Assembly: GCA_002964805.2 (NCBI GenBank)
Contig: PUDQ02000003.1
Location: 1,302,001-1,366,000, forward strand
Length of the DNA stretch: 64,000 nt
From: Trametes villosa
Lineage: Eukaryota; Basidiomycota; Agaricomycetes; Polyporales; Polyporaceae
Direction of reading: 5' to 3'
The position numbers were made by a program, and so were the translations under genes. This document shows, piece by piece, positions 23,040-33,873 of this stretch (position 1 is the first letter of the stretch; each line of letters begins with the position of its first letter). The notes below the pieces were generated by a model. It saw nothing but the letters and a program-made list of their open reading frames with translations, was not told the DNA's origin and made no database searches.

Positions 23040-24010
23040 AGCCTGCCGGAGCGGGGCGTCGAGGTTGCGAATCGCGCTCGCCACGTGGTTTCATGGGCAC
23101 TCCGGTAAGTGCCCATCTCCCGCTCGCCCGTACCTAATCTGCGATAGCTCAAGCGGTTCTGCAGTAAATGAGCTCAAACTTCGAATATAGGTCGTATGGA
23201 ACGTTTCGAGACGAGGCTTCACTTGCCACGTCCGGGGTCGACATCTATTTTCGGTCTCGAAACTCGGTTTCATGGGTGGCCATGGAGAGGTCTCCACCTG
23301 AGCCGTCAACGAACATCTTCTAGGTGCGTGAACAGCTGTTATTGTTATACGATAGTGCTCGAATCAATGCGATACACCTGCTTTTACCGCCCTGCGCGTC
23401 AGAAGGCGCTCAGTACGAGCCAATTCCAACCGCTGCCACCCCCTTTTCGTCCCTCTCTGCTTGTCCCGCTTTGGACCACGCTCATACTGCGACAACACAC
23501 TCCCCGAAACACTCCACTCCACACTTGAGCTTTTGCTTCTTCGCGCCGTCGACGTCTGTTTTCGTGCCTGAAACACGATTTCATAGGTGGTTGGTAAGCG
23601 TCCACCTCCTTGCCCGCGCCCACCGTTCCGCACGCAGCTCACACGTGCGCCCGCGCAGACTCCCGCTCCCAGCTCGTCGAGCCTGTCGCAGCCTGCGATG
23701 CACTTTGCGGGCGCAATCTTGCGTCCAAAACTCGAGCTCATGGGGCCGCCCCTCGAACACGGGTTGGTACAGGCCCGACGCTCGATCATGACACCCTGCA
23801 CGTCGCGATGCCCGCGCGACCGGGCGATGTTGACCAGCGGCGCGCCCGTTTCGCCCATACCGCGCGCACCACCCCCGCTCGCGCCTCGACAACGGCCTGC
23901 TCCTCGGACCCCCCACCCCCGCCACCGCCCGCAAATCCGCCAGAGGGGCGGCAGATTCTCGCTTTTGCATCTCGGACGCGATTTCATGAATGAAGTAGTA
24001 AGTGCCCCCG
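23040..24010 (+). repeat. Degenerate tandem repeat, about four units
   Basis: A module of the form TCGAC-TCT-TTTTCG-GAAACTCGGTTTCATGGGTGG followed by a GTCCACCTC-type tail recurs. Its GTTTCATGGG-type core lies near 23,086, 23,268, 23,577 and 23,978 (the variants include ATTTCATAGG and ATTTCATGAA). Spacing is about 180, 310 and 400 bp. Each unit carries a GGTAAG/GGTGG-like site after the core. No protein is supported. Confidence 0.6.
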
Positions 24011-24839
24011 CCGGATCTTGTACGTGGTGGCGACTGTCGCTGAGGCACTGATTCTGTCGCCGTCGACGTTGGGCCAGAGGCGGAAGCTGAGGCAGAGGGG
24101 AAGGCGAGAAGAAGGTTGAGTCGGCTGCGGCGAGGTGGAGGTGACGCTCACCGGATCAAAGACCTCCAGCGCGCTGGATGCCGGGGAGGAGCGTCGAGGC
24201 GGGGCAGACATTGCTGAGGGCATCGCGGTAGAAGGGAGGGGAGGAGAGCAGCGACAGGCAGCCGGAGAGGGAGAGTTGTTATGTGAGCGACGAGACAAGG
24301 TACGGTGCCTCTCCGGTTTCGGTCCTGCCGCTCAGCTCATAATGGCACCATTCAGAGGGCTCACTCCCCATCCAAACGAGACGCTGGCGGTACTCCGCCC
24401 CGACCGGATGTCAAATCGGCGGGAGAGCGAAGTCAGCTCAACCTCGTTGTACGCGAGGGGGCGCGAAGCATTTAATCACGAGCCATCGCCGCCACCTTCT
24501 CCCACTTTACCTTCTCTGCCATCGCCGCCCCGCACGGACTCCCCCGCAGGACGATGTCACCGGAAGCGAGGTGTCCAACTCTGCGGCCTCCATGGCCTCT
24601 CCCTGGAAGAGCGTCCGCATGTCTCTCCCACCCACCCTCTCCGTGACACCGCCGGCGCTCGACGAGACAGACGACGAAGACGAGGAGGAGAGCAGGTACG
24701 AGCTGTGGTCGACGAGACCGAGACCGTGCGCACGGTGCGGCTGCGTGACGCTGCGGGTGGAGAACAGCGCGTGGGGCACAAGGATTGAGGATAACGGCGT
24801 GCGGGACGCATGGGGTGCCTGCAGCTCCGCCCACAACGT
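24011..24839. other. GC-rich tract upstream of the SUR7/PalI relic
   Basis: A plus-strand frame at 24,571-24,800 is Ser/Pro- then Asp/Glu-rich (ALDETDDEDEEESRYE). It could be an exon remnant of an unidentified gene. Nothing else is supported. Confidence 0.3.
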
Positions 24840-25275
24840 ACTCGACGACCATCTACGACTCCCGGTGCGAGGGCTTCATCACCATCGGCCCTCCTGGACG
24901 CGGCCTCGCCGTCCACCCCGTTGCGACGGGCATGGCGTTTGACACGCTCCTGCTCTCCCTCTTGACGCTCGTCACGCTCACGCTCCTCGCCTTGCTCGTG
25001 TCCTTCCTCGCCGCGCTCCTCACGCTCCTCACGCTCATCGTGTTCGCGATCGACATCGCGCTCTACACCTTCGTCAAGCACCAGGCTGGCAAGCTGGACG
25101 GCGTCGCCTCCAACACCGACACCGCTCCCCGTGCGTGCCGCTCTGTTCGTGACGGGCGGAGAGAAGATGGCGCTGATAACGTGGGGGGCGTGGGCAGGGT
25201 TCTGGCTGACGTTCGTGGCGTCTTTGCTGCTCTGCTTCGCGGACAGGTGCGCGCCCAAGCAGCGAAGACCGCGTG
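24840..25275 (+). pseudogene. SUR7/PalI-like membrane protein relic
   Basis: The plus-strand frame reads YDSRCEGFITIGPPGRGLAV, then three closely spaced hydrophobic segments (FDTLLLSLLTLVTLTLLALL and following), then YTFVKHQAGKLDGVASNTDT. After a frameshift another membrane segment appears (ALITWGAWAGFWLTFVASLL, then CFADRC). This order fits the four-helix SUR7/PalI family of plasma-membrane proteins. The frame change and the missing N-terminal part show that it is broken. The repetitive Leu/Thr helices could have arisen by slippage. Family assignment is moderate. Confidence 0.6.
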
Positions 25276-27041
25276 GTATGTGATGTTTTTCTAGCAAGCC
25301 ATCCTGTATGTTTTAGTACCGCGTGCGGGAGTGATATACCAAGAAAATTGACGGGAGTACAATGCTCTACGCCCCGAGCTGGTCGGGAGGGGCGCTGGCG
25401 CGTTCGCGGGTGGCTGTCTGCGCGTTCAAGTTGGCGAGCCAGCAGAGGCTGCTGGATCTGGCTCGCGGCTGGCTCGCGTCTGGCTGGATCTGCCCTGCGA
25501 CTATCTGGGATCCGTGCAAGATCTTCCGGATGGACGGACTCGTGGACTCTGCTTCGATAATATGGCCTAGTTTGACGCTGGCGGAGAGGGGGACACTCGG
25601 GAGGAGGGGCCCTCCTGGGGACCCTGGCACTCGGTTTCTTCGGCTCGGTATCGCTCGGATTGCACAGTTCTACACGGGCTACTACTGGGCTACACATTGT
25701 ACTAGTACAAATGCAGACTCTTCTGCACGCCGTGAGCTGCAAGAATCCTCCTTCGCGCACTCCGCGCACACGGGCGCCGCTTACTCAGGCAGCTCCGCGC
25801 GACTCAACTCACAGCTCCTCCACGTCTAATCGCCGCATATCAAGCGCAAATGGCCGAGCGTGGGTCGGTCATGCTCTCAGGAGCGGAACCAGCCGCAGGG
25901 ACGGCAATGAGCGAGCGCGAGGCGAGTTCGTGGACATCGGCGGGAGCGGGCGAGTATTCTGGCGCGGCTGGAACGAGAGTTACCCCGCGCCGCCTTGGAC
26001 TTCACGTCTCCGGCCCGATAACACCTCGGAGTGCTGAGGAAGCGGCAATCTGGACTCGCCCTGTAGCGAGGTGTGCCGGCGCATGGTCGTGCTGCACGGG
26101 CGGCGTGGGTGTGGGGACCCGGAGGCGATCTCGAGGACGTTGGGGTCTTAGTGCCGACCGCGAGTGTTGACGTTCGCGCGCAGTGCGCTCGCTCGCGGCG
26201 GGTGCTAGATGGCATCGTGGCGCGGCGGCTTGCTGGGCTTGTGCAGGGCGTTGGGGCGGGGCCCAAGAGACGTCGCCCGAGGCGCAGAGAGACTGGAGGA
26301 GGAGGTTAGCTAGTCCGGGTACGGTCGGGCATGGTTGGCGCACTAGTCACCGCCGCGAGGGCAGCACGCGACTGCAACGCTGTGGGACCCCACATGCGCG
26401 GCGGTGACGCGTTGCGTCGTGTATCTACTTACCGAGGGAGTAATGAGCACAACGTAGCTTCGTCATGCGGGGCGGTCCCGAACAGCGCATGCGGAGGTGG
26501 TGCCGTGCATGTCGAGACGACGCCCGCGAGCTGCTCGTGCACGTCCAGGTCTTGCCAGTGCCTAAGTGCGCGAGGCACGCACGGCCTCCTCTTTGCTGTT
26601 GATGTCGGGCGCACACCGCGGACGGCTTTTGTTATTGCATTGTCAAGTGCAGTACACTAGATAGACACAGTGTGAGCAATGTGAGGGGAAATTTTTGAGC
26701 GCACACACAGGAACAGAGAAAACGGCGAGGGAAGCATGCGGCGCGTTGCTAGCGTCGTTGTGGGCGGGCGAGATGTCTTTGATGCATGTATGTGAGCGTC
26801 TTCAGTGCTGTCTCCTTCGCACAGTGCAGTGCTGGTGCTGTAGAGACAAAGCCGGGAGACTCGGGCGCGTGAGGGCCAGCCTTGCGAGCTCGGCGGTCGC
26901 AGTGGTGGTCGTGAGCTCGATCAGAAGATAAATGCATTTCGGACGAGGATTAATGTGCGCGCGCTTGGAGCGCGGTGGCCCGGGTCCGTCATGGCGGGCC
27001 GCCTCTCCCGTCACTTTCCGTGTCCTTTCCGGCCGGATTTG
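25276..27041. other. Element right-end non-coding tract
   Basis: No supported gene. Short GC-rich frames lack splice consistency. It leads into the right terminal inverted repeat. Confidence 0.45.
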
Positions 27042-27067
27042 AACCATACCCTTAATCCATTCCATAT
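27042..27067 (-). repeat. Right terminal inverted repeat (26 bp)
   Basis: Begins GAACCATACCCTTAATCC and ends CATTCCATA. It is the exact reverse complement of 785-810. Confidence 0.92.
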
Positions 27068-27074
27068 TTCCTGG
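27068..27074. repeat. Right target-site duplication (TTTCCTG)
   Basis: Second copy of the 7-bp direct repeat flanking the 26-kb element. On the minus strand it encodes part of the QE codons of the interrupted gene. Confidence 0.85.
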
Positions 27075-27178
27075 ACGTCTCGCGCTAGCTTGAAGACCGT
27101 CCAAGTATCGTAGATGAAACCGTAGTGCCAGAGCGGCGGGGGGTCGTCAGGAGGATACACTGTCTGTGATTTTGCCAT
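27075..27178 (-). pseudogene. 5' half of the interrupted WHYGF-family gene
   Basis: Starts MAKSQTVYPPDDPPPLWHYG and continues through FIYDTWTVFKLARDVQE to the element boundary. It lines up with the start of the 28,224 paralogue (PAPVWHYGFVYDNWAVFKLV). Read on into the element, it would gain only a short nonsense tail. A TATATAA lies 104-110 bp upstream (27,282-27,288) and the upstream region resembles that of the 28,224 gene. The promoter and start are therefore intact, but the product is truncated after about 37 residues. Confidence 0.85.
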
Positions 27179-27513
27179 GCTGATGTAGTGGCGAACAGCG
27201 GCGAGATTGAGAAGAGATTGCGCTGGGGAGACAGTGATGGGTGCTCTATGCCTACTCCGCCAACTCATGAATGCGACTACTTATATACCGTAAACATAGC
27301 CGCGCCCACGTGGATCGCTGGTGTATCTGTACCGATTGGTGATCACATAAGTCCATACGTAAACAGTAAAGAGGGAGGGCCACTCCACTTAGGTTAGGAT
27401 TTTCCTTGGGATGAACCTCGCCGCTGGCACAGTGAAACATGCGGAACTTGACAGTACTGTTGTCCGCTCATGACACAGGAAAACTTCAAGAGAGATATAC
27501 ACATCATGCATTA
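27179..27513. other. WHYGF intergenic region with duplicated promoter
   Basis: About 70 bp near 27,305-27,380 resemble 28,335-28,410, sharing GTGTATC-like, AATCACATAAGT-like and CATACGTAA segments. The duplication unit therefore included the promoter. Confidence 0.55.
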
Positions 27514-28224
27514 CTAGTAATCCCGAAGCACTGTATAGCAACCGGTACACGCTGTACCGCTTCGACTACTGTGTACCGCCTTGAACGCCGCCGGGCCGCT
27601 GTGCGAGTTCAATCAGTAACTCGACGGCGACCATAAAGCACCACACGTACATACCTGCTTAACATTGTCAACGGGCGCACCCCGCATGCGCGCTTCATAC
27701 TGAGCCTTCCTCTCTTTGGCGCACTCCCCGTGCTCCATGTACCACCCAGGCGGGCCAAGCAGCTCGGCGAACTTGTCCATTTTGTCGGCGCTCGGGAGGT
27801 TGGCAGACTGCTTCTGGAGCTGGACGTCAAGCTCTGTGGCCTTCCAGCCGCGACCCGCTGCGAATGCGAACATGCGCGTCGGTTCGATCGCGAATTCATC
27901 GGGGTAGACGCGGCGAATGTGGTAGACGAGGTCGTCCATGCGGACGTGGTCCTGGATGTAATCTCTCCCCCACGCTCCCAGATCGACCATGGTGTATACC
28001 TGCTCGTCCGGGACGAGGGCGGACCGGTCGTTCTCCAGCTCTTGTATGTATAATGCGAATTGGCCGATGTCGATGTCTGGAAGACGGGCGTAGCCGGGGG
28101 GAGCGCCGCCCTTCTCTTGGACTTCTCGGACTAGCTTGAACACTGCCCAGTTGTCGTAGACGAACCCGTAGTGCCAAACCGGCGCAGGTTTGTTAAGGGA
28201 ACGGACAGTCTTTGCTTCTCTCAT
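27514..28224 (-). CDS. WHYGF-family protein of unknown function
   Basis: Start ATG at 28,224 (MREAKTVRSLNKPAP) is chosen because it precedes the WHYGF block by about the same distance as in the paralogues and has TATATAG about 92 bp upstream. Conserved features in order are WHYGF near residue 17, VREVQEKGGAPPGYARLPD, LGAWGRDYIQDHVRM, a basic-aromatic stretch, ANLPSADKMDKFAELLGPPG then WYM, and a charged KERKAQYEARM region. The frame is open to 27,613. A GT right after VKQ coincides with the last intron of the paralogues, and splicing would give a short tail ending near 27,514. No signal peptide or membrane segment is seen. The family occurs as a local cluster; its role is unknown. Confidence 0.8.
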
Positions 28225-28566
28225 TCTGGTATAGTGGGGACCGGAGCAAGAATGAGACGAGGTTGCGCCGGTGAAAGAGATAGCACGCCCACTCCGTCGA
28301 ACGATGCATGAGACTATATACCGAGAACACGGCAGTTCACGTGTATCGCTGCTGTATCCGTGCCGAATGGTAATCACATAAGTACATACGTAAGCGGTAA
28401 TGAGGGAGGGGCACCCCTGCGGCTTGAGGCCGAGTCGTACACTCTCGAGCTCATGCGCGCGGGGCCTCCGCAGTCGTTCCTGTTGACGTTGCAGATCAGC
28501 ACGACCTGGATCCGAAGATGCATCCAGGGATGCACTCACCTGTCCCGTGCGTTCAATGTGCTTCGC

Positions 28567-29266
28567 TTACGCCACTGGATGCTGAGGGCCCCATATCTGT
28601 GAGGAGACGAGGGGAATGAGCAGTTTGACTCGAGGTATAGCATGACGGACCGGATCGTGTGAACGATGTACACACCCCTTGAGCTTCCTCTATAGCCTCG
28701 ACGGCCACAGATAGCCCCACCTTGGCTTGGAACTCCCCGGTTTCCAGAGAAGGCACAAGTTTGTTGCTCGACACGTACTCCCAGTCCAAGAACCAGCCGG
28801 GTTCGCCCAAATACTCCCGCAAGAAGTCGATCGTCCGCTGAGTTTCGTCTGTGTACAGCTTGGCTTCTCGAAGGGCTTCCATGTCGATGTCGCTCAGCGT
28901 CCAGGCTTCGGCGCAGACTAGGCCGATGAATCGGGACCACCTCCACTCGATTCCAGCGACGCCGGTGTGTACGAAGGTCGAGTAGCCGCCGAAGTGGGTG
29001 TGGCCGGACTCTCGTTGCAACAGCAGTTTGGCCCATGCCACCACCGCAACGCCGCGCGAGCCCTCCGAGATGCTGTACACGCGGGATGCGCTGCCCTGCT
29101 GTCCACCGGGCATCTTCTGGCGGACTAGGCTGGGGCTGAAATCGCGGTCCACATCCCACTCATCCTTGAGGGGAGGCGAAATGGGGCCGCCTTTCGCTTT
29201 GCGTACGCGCGCAACCCGGAAGCATCGGAAGACCGACCACCGAAAGCCATAATGCCAGACTGGCAT
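28567..29266 (-). CDS. Diverged WHYGF-family protein
   Basis: The minus-strand frame begins MPVWHYGFRWSVFRCFRVAR and has the equivalent C-terminal block YLGEPGWFLDWEY, replacing LGPPGWYM. An upstream in-frame ATG at 29,320 is possible, but 29,266 places WHYGF at the usual distance. A GT after EEAQG with acceptor CTCACAG joins in phase to IWGPQHPVA and a stop at 28,567, matching the conserved last intron. The middle region is quite different from its neighbours, so this is an older duplicate. Function unknown. Confidence 0.75.
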
Positions 29267-29795
29267 TGCGAACCCTGAGCCCGCCCGGTCTAACGACGTC
29301 GCATGCTGATACGCAGGCATGAGGAGTAAGGATATGGAGGACTTGGTGGGTGAGTGGTGCGCGTCGAGAGTGAAGAGTCTGGCAACTCACGCCTTGAAGC
29401 GTGCACGCCGCGACAACCACGGCTGTCTGTATGACGCGACGCTTGCCGTAACTGTTACGTCCTCGTGGCAAGTCGACTCGCGTAGCGATAAACATAGCAA
29501 GCGCAGCGTGCATGAAGCAACGCGAGCTCGAGCATCTGCGTCCAGACTCGGGGATCGAAGCGCGTTATGACGTCCTACACGTTGTGACCGTTCTCTGCAA
29601 TGTTTGACACGCGACTTGCTCAAGGCCTGTGCTTGCCCGCCATCTACCCTTCAGGATGGGGTGAACAAGAAGTGTAGCTCACTTGGAGCTGATATGGTAT
29701 GCTTGGGCAGTCAATAGGGCCTGCGGGACATGATCCTGGGATAGATTGCCATGTACAGCGCGCGATGAGGAGTACAGCAGGCTGTCCGTTCTCCT

Positions 29796-30486
29796 CTAGC
29801 CATAGGTTACAGCCTGTCACCGCTGGCAGACTTCTACACAACTGGGTCCAGCCGTTCGCCCGAGATTCGGGATGATCATATATACGCACCTGACTAGTAG
29901 TCGTAGACGACTTCTTCTCCTCCTCCTCTGGTATGCCTATCTCCTTTCGGAACTCCGCGTTGCGTCGTATTCGACCCTCGACATCACGCCTCATAGACGA
30001 CTGTATGTTCAAGTACCACCTCGGTGGGCCGAGTAGCTCTGTAAACTTGGCTACTCTCTCGTCCTTCAGGAGCGGCGGCGGCGGCTCGCCCCTCCTCATC
30101 TGGTCGAGCTGAGCGTCCAAGTCCGCGACATGCCACGCCTTGCCAGTCGCGAGCGCGATAAGGCGTGTCTGGCGCAGCTCGGGGCTGGTGGCGAGCACGC
30201 GTGCGCGATAGTTGGCAAGGCCCGCGAACCGGATATGATCTTCCACGAAGTCGTCGCCCCACTGGAGCAGGCAATGTTGGTTTGCCTGCTCCCGGGACCA
30301 GATGATCAGTGATCCATCCCGGTCAAGGTCGAGCTCGGGTGGGATGGGGGCATGATCCGGGGGAGCCCCTCCAGCTGCTTTGACGTCCTTGGCCAGCTGG
30401 AAGATCCTCTCAGTGTCAAAGATGAACCCGTAATGCCATAGCGGAGGGTCGGGTGGGTCCTTTCGTTCCTTTCGCGCCTTGGGCAT
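29796..30486 (-). CDS. WHYGF-family protein
   Basis: Start ATG 30,486 gives MPKARKERKDPPDPPLWHYG followed by FIFDTERIFQLAKDVKAAGG, LQWGDDFVEDHIRF and KFTELLGPPRWYL. A charged EFRKEIGIPEEEEKK tail follows. The conserved last intron starts after TTSQ (GTGCGT), and the spliced tail would read AVTYG and stop at 29,796. TATATA lies near 30,614-30,620. It is the most upstream member of the four-gene minus-strand cluster and is moderately diverged from the 28,224 copy. Function unknown. Confidence 0.78.
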
Positions 30487-30549
30487 AGCAGCTGATGAGC
30501 TGTAACGATAATTGAGATATGAGACGAAGGGCCTGGAGGGAGGCTTCAA

Positions 30550-32399
30550 TCTTACTTTAAAGGCGAGAGAACGGTGTTCGTATCACAGAATTCCTGTCGT
30601 CAGCCGCCTAGGATTATATATGGACGATTAAGCGAAACACGTAATCAACGGATAGATGGTACGCGCCCTTCATGGCGTTGCACTTGCAATGCGTACTCGT
30701 CAGAGCGGGCCCATACGTGGCTGAATCATCTAAAGTGAATCAATTATGCGACCACACGATGCTCATGGAGTTCTCGGACAATACAGCGCGCGGTGGGCGC
30801 AACGCACACTATCCCGGTACGCATTGCATGCCTGACTGTCATGAATCTCTCTCCCGGACATCTGCGTACGCTGGTACACGTCCGGGGAGGTCCTAAAACA
30901 TAGAGCTTATGAACATGGTATGCAGATACTGCATGATAGGACTTACCTTGGTTAAAACGGCTGGCGCAACGTGGATACGCGCGCGGGGAACAGCGAGGGC
31001 TTGTTTCCGCTTGACGGTAGTATCGAATGTGCAGGAGTCGTAGGGTAAATACTCGTGGATTGCCTCCGGGAGAGTACACGTTCTGGAGCGATGTAGCACG
31101 GACATCAGCGCTGAACGCGGGGCGTGGATGCGTAGTCATGTAGTGCGCTCCATAGAGGTCCTGGATGAAGGCACGACGTATCGCGATGCTACGTATCAAG
31201 TTTAGGAATGGATGAACATTCGAAACACGAAGATCGGATGGAACGCGCACTTACCTGGATGAACGCGACGCAAACGCGCACCCAGTCACTTGTTCACTTG
31301 TTCTACTGCTGTCTCTCGCAGTGGCACCGGGCGAATTGGATGCGCGTTCCTCTCCTTATTGTACAGATCGCCGTGCAGTCCAGCAAAAGATCCAGAGTTA
31401 CCACGAAACAACTTGCGGAGTAACCAGCTAGCGCGGACAACCAGGTAGACGGTAGTAGTGCCGGTGGTCGGGCTGAGGAAGGGGGCGCGAGAGAATGGTG
31501 CCAGATACTATCCGCGCTAGCCGTCCGAACAGGTCCGCTTCCATGTACATATAGAAATCCCAGTTTATATCCTAAGAACCTATCCTAGACATTCGGCACT
31601 GGCAATCGTCGTCGTTGCTACTTTCGGGCTGGCGGTATGGGAACCTGCCCTGAAGCGCGGGCGTCTCTCTCCCTCCAGGCGCTACGACGCACTATGCCCC
31701 TAAACCAACGACCGCCACCTCCATGCTCAAAGCCTGCTGCTAGTGTTATGCTGTTCGAAGTATACGTTCACCTAACCGAGGCTGCGAATCTATGACATGA
31801 ACAGGCCCGCCTCTCAGACGATACCCTCGTTTTAAACGTAAGTACAACTTTTACCATATTCCTGCCCATGTGTCCAAATTTCCTTGACTTCTCGCGAGTC
31901 ATCGCTGCCGTATATCTCTCATGCGGGCCGCATGATGCACATCCTGCTGGGTGCGACGACTTCCCCCTGTACGTATATCTCTCATCGGCATTTCCTCTGA
32001 TTCACCGAGGCACGGTCTGGTGCTCGCGCTCCACGGTCACGAGGAGATCGCTCATGGTCATGTAGCTTCTTCGGCTCTATGGGGCATCTTGTCGTCCTTC
32101 GCTGACTTCTTCTTCCATATTTCTGGTAGGTCTGACCTCGCGTTACCTCAATGCGGCCTCCTCCGGATCGCTGACGTCTCTCTGCCGCTTGCACCAGCGT
32201 CCACAAGACCTCGCCGTCTCGTTCTATCAGACCATCTCTCTGAACTCTGCCGTAGATCTGCAACTCGTGCTTTGTGCTATTCTTGCGGCCGTGCTCTTAT
32301 ACCATGTCCTCGCGCACCATGCGTCGCATCGCGACGCGGGCTTTCCTCGTCTCTCTGCTTCTCGCTGCAGTTCTCCTGTCGACTCACTGGCCGTCGAAC
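30550..32399. other. Long intergenic region, no recognised gene
   Basis: Several short frames exist, but none has a family match or consistent splicing. Sequence at 31,860-32,290 has exon-like stretches and a hydrophobic piece (DLQLVLCAILAAVLLYHVLA). It could be an upstream exon or relic of another gene; not resolved. Confidence 0.35.
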
Positions 32400-33764
32400 A
32401 TGAAGACGATGCTCACCTCGGGAGGCATCTTTGCTGCATCGCTCTTCTCTTCATTCGTCCTCTATCAGCCAGGGCTAGCGTACCACTCGCCGCTGCTGCG
32501 ACAAGACCGTAACAACGGCATACACCTGGCAGTATCGCCTGTGTGCGGCCCGTTGTCCGGTAACACATCGGACGTGAACACCGGCATTGACCTGGCAAAG
32601 ATCAAGACTATCGTCGCTTTGGGGGTAAGCCCATGCCTAACGAACGTATGCCAGCACGCATCTGAGTTGCTGTCAATTCCTGTAGGACTCCTACACTGAT
32701 GGCGGGAGAGATGACGGAGGCCCGCTTGCCCCTCCGGTGGTGGTACCGCCGGAAGCTCTCGCTGGTGGGCGTTCGACCGATGGCAAGGTCTGGGTTGAAA
32801 ACATCGCCGACGATATCGGCGCGACTCTCATGGATTATGCTGTGAGCGTTGGATTTCGAGCGACGGCGGAAGCATACAGGTTGACATGTTTCGCGGCCAT
32901 AGCAATCCGGCGCCTGCACGAACTTGAGTTTGTGGCCGAGCGCTATCAAGCAGGCTGACTTCGTTGGGCAAGGTACGCGTCGTAATAGAGTCGTGCTCCT
33001 GCAATGGCTCACCGACGCCGCTGTTCTGTCGTGTAGTGAAGACGTTCCTCAATCAGTCAAACAACCTCGATCCGAACACTACGCTCTACACGATCTTCTT
33101 TGGCATAAAGTGCGCTATCTAGACACGGTATGCGTGCTTGTAGGCTGACACATCGCTGCAGTGACTATGAAGACTCGAAGAGTGCGCCCGTCTCTCATTT
33201 TCGCATTCGACTCCTGTACTGACAAAGATTCGCATCGACAGCCGACGGTACCGCGAACCTGCAAGCTGCCGCACACGTCATCCTCGAGCAAATCCACATC
33301 CTCTCCTGCCCGCCGACGAACGCGCGCGCTTTCCTCGTCACGGACGTCTACGGGCGCGGCACACACACGCCCGCGGGCGATGCATTCGTGCAGACCGTCT
33401 TCTCCGGCCTCCACGCGCTCGCCGCGAACCCCCACGCTCCCCTGCGCGTCGCGTTCGCGGAGTTCAGCCGGATCTGGGACGGGGTGCTCGGCGCGGACCC
33501 GGGGTTCGAGGCGTTTGGGTACGTGAGCACGGACGCGTGTATCGTGAATTGCTCGTTGGTGGAGTGCACGACGGACGGGATGTGTGACGACCCGGAGCAT
33601 TACTTCTATTATATCGATGGGTGCGTCACGTTCCAAGGCTGGATCGGTATGTCAGTGTATGCTGACGCTCGACGTGTAGGCATCCGTCGAAGCAAGGGCA
33701 TAGGATCATGGCGGACTATGTCGAGGAGGTGTTGCGCCGCTGCGTGCAGGTGCCGGACGCCTGA
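32400..33764 (+). CDS. Secreted GDSL/SGNH acetylesterase (CE16-type)
   Basis: Seven exons splice in frame: 32,400-32,624, 32,686-32,841, 32,903-32,972, 33,037-33,109, 33,162-33,181 (20 nt), 33,242-33,620 and 33,680-33,764. Block I is VALGDSYTDGG with the nucleophile Ser. Block II lies around ATLMDYAQSGACTNLSLWP, block III is FFGINDYEDS, and block V is YYIDGHPSKQGHRIMADYV with the catalytic Asp and His. CE16 enzymes remove acetyl groups from xylo-oligosaccharides during plant cell-wall breakdown. A hydrophobic N-terminus (MKTMLTSGGIFAASLFSSFV) fits secretion. In-frame ATGs at 32,304 and 32,319 would give an alternative N-terminus with another hydrophobic stretch, so the start is uncertain. Confidence 0.88.
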
Positions 33765-33873
33765 TGTTGCTACTGGGTTCTCGTAAGCTGTATCCTCGCG
33801 CGTCTGATGCTCGCCGCAGACTGACCCACGCTTAAGTTGTAGCTGCTGTACGGAATCTCAGAAGTCTTGTACA

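Larger units (their letters stand above)
785..27067. mobile_element. 26.28-kb TIR-bounded transposable element with cargo
   Basis: The segment is bounded by 26-bp perfect inverted repeats starting TATGGAATGGATTAAGG and flanked by a 7-bp direct repeat. It interrupts a WHYGF-family gene. Without it, the flanks join as CAG GAA ATG GGT GGC, giving QEMGGAPP, against QEKGGAPP in the neighbouring paralogue. Inside are three apparently intact multi-exon genes (unknown at 6102, integrase-core at 11,311, alpha-kinase at 18,034), three decayed host-type genes and long repeat-rich non-coding tracts. The TIR length and 7-8 bp duplication suit hAT- or KDZ-like cut-and-paste elements, but no transposase of either type was recognised. 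The integrase-core protein is the only visible recombinase candidate. Identical termini and open flanking half-genes point to a recent insertion. Confidence 0.88.

Noticed and set aside
24557..25297. 246-codon open frame antisense to the SUR7/PalI relic
   Set aside because: It is the complement of the Leu/Thr-rich helices; Glu/Arg repeats such as EEREERGEEGHEQGEE are a shadow of that composition.
785..27067. Calling the large element a Starship or a KDZ element
   Set aside because: No tyrosine recombinase at one end (Starship) and no KDZ-type transposase motifs were seen. Only the TIR and 7-8 bp duplication are compatible with KDZ or hAT.
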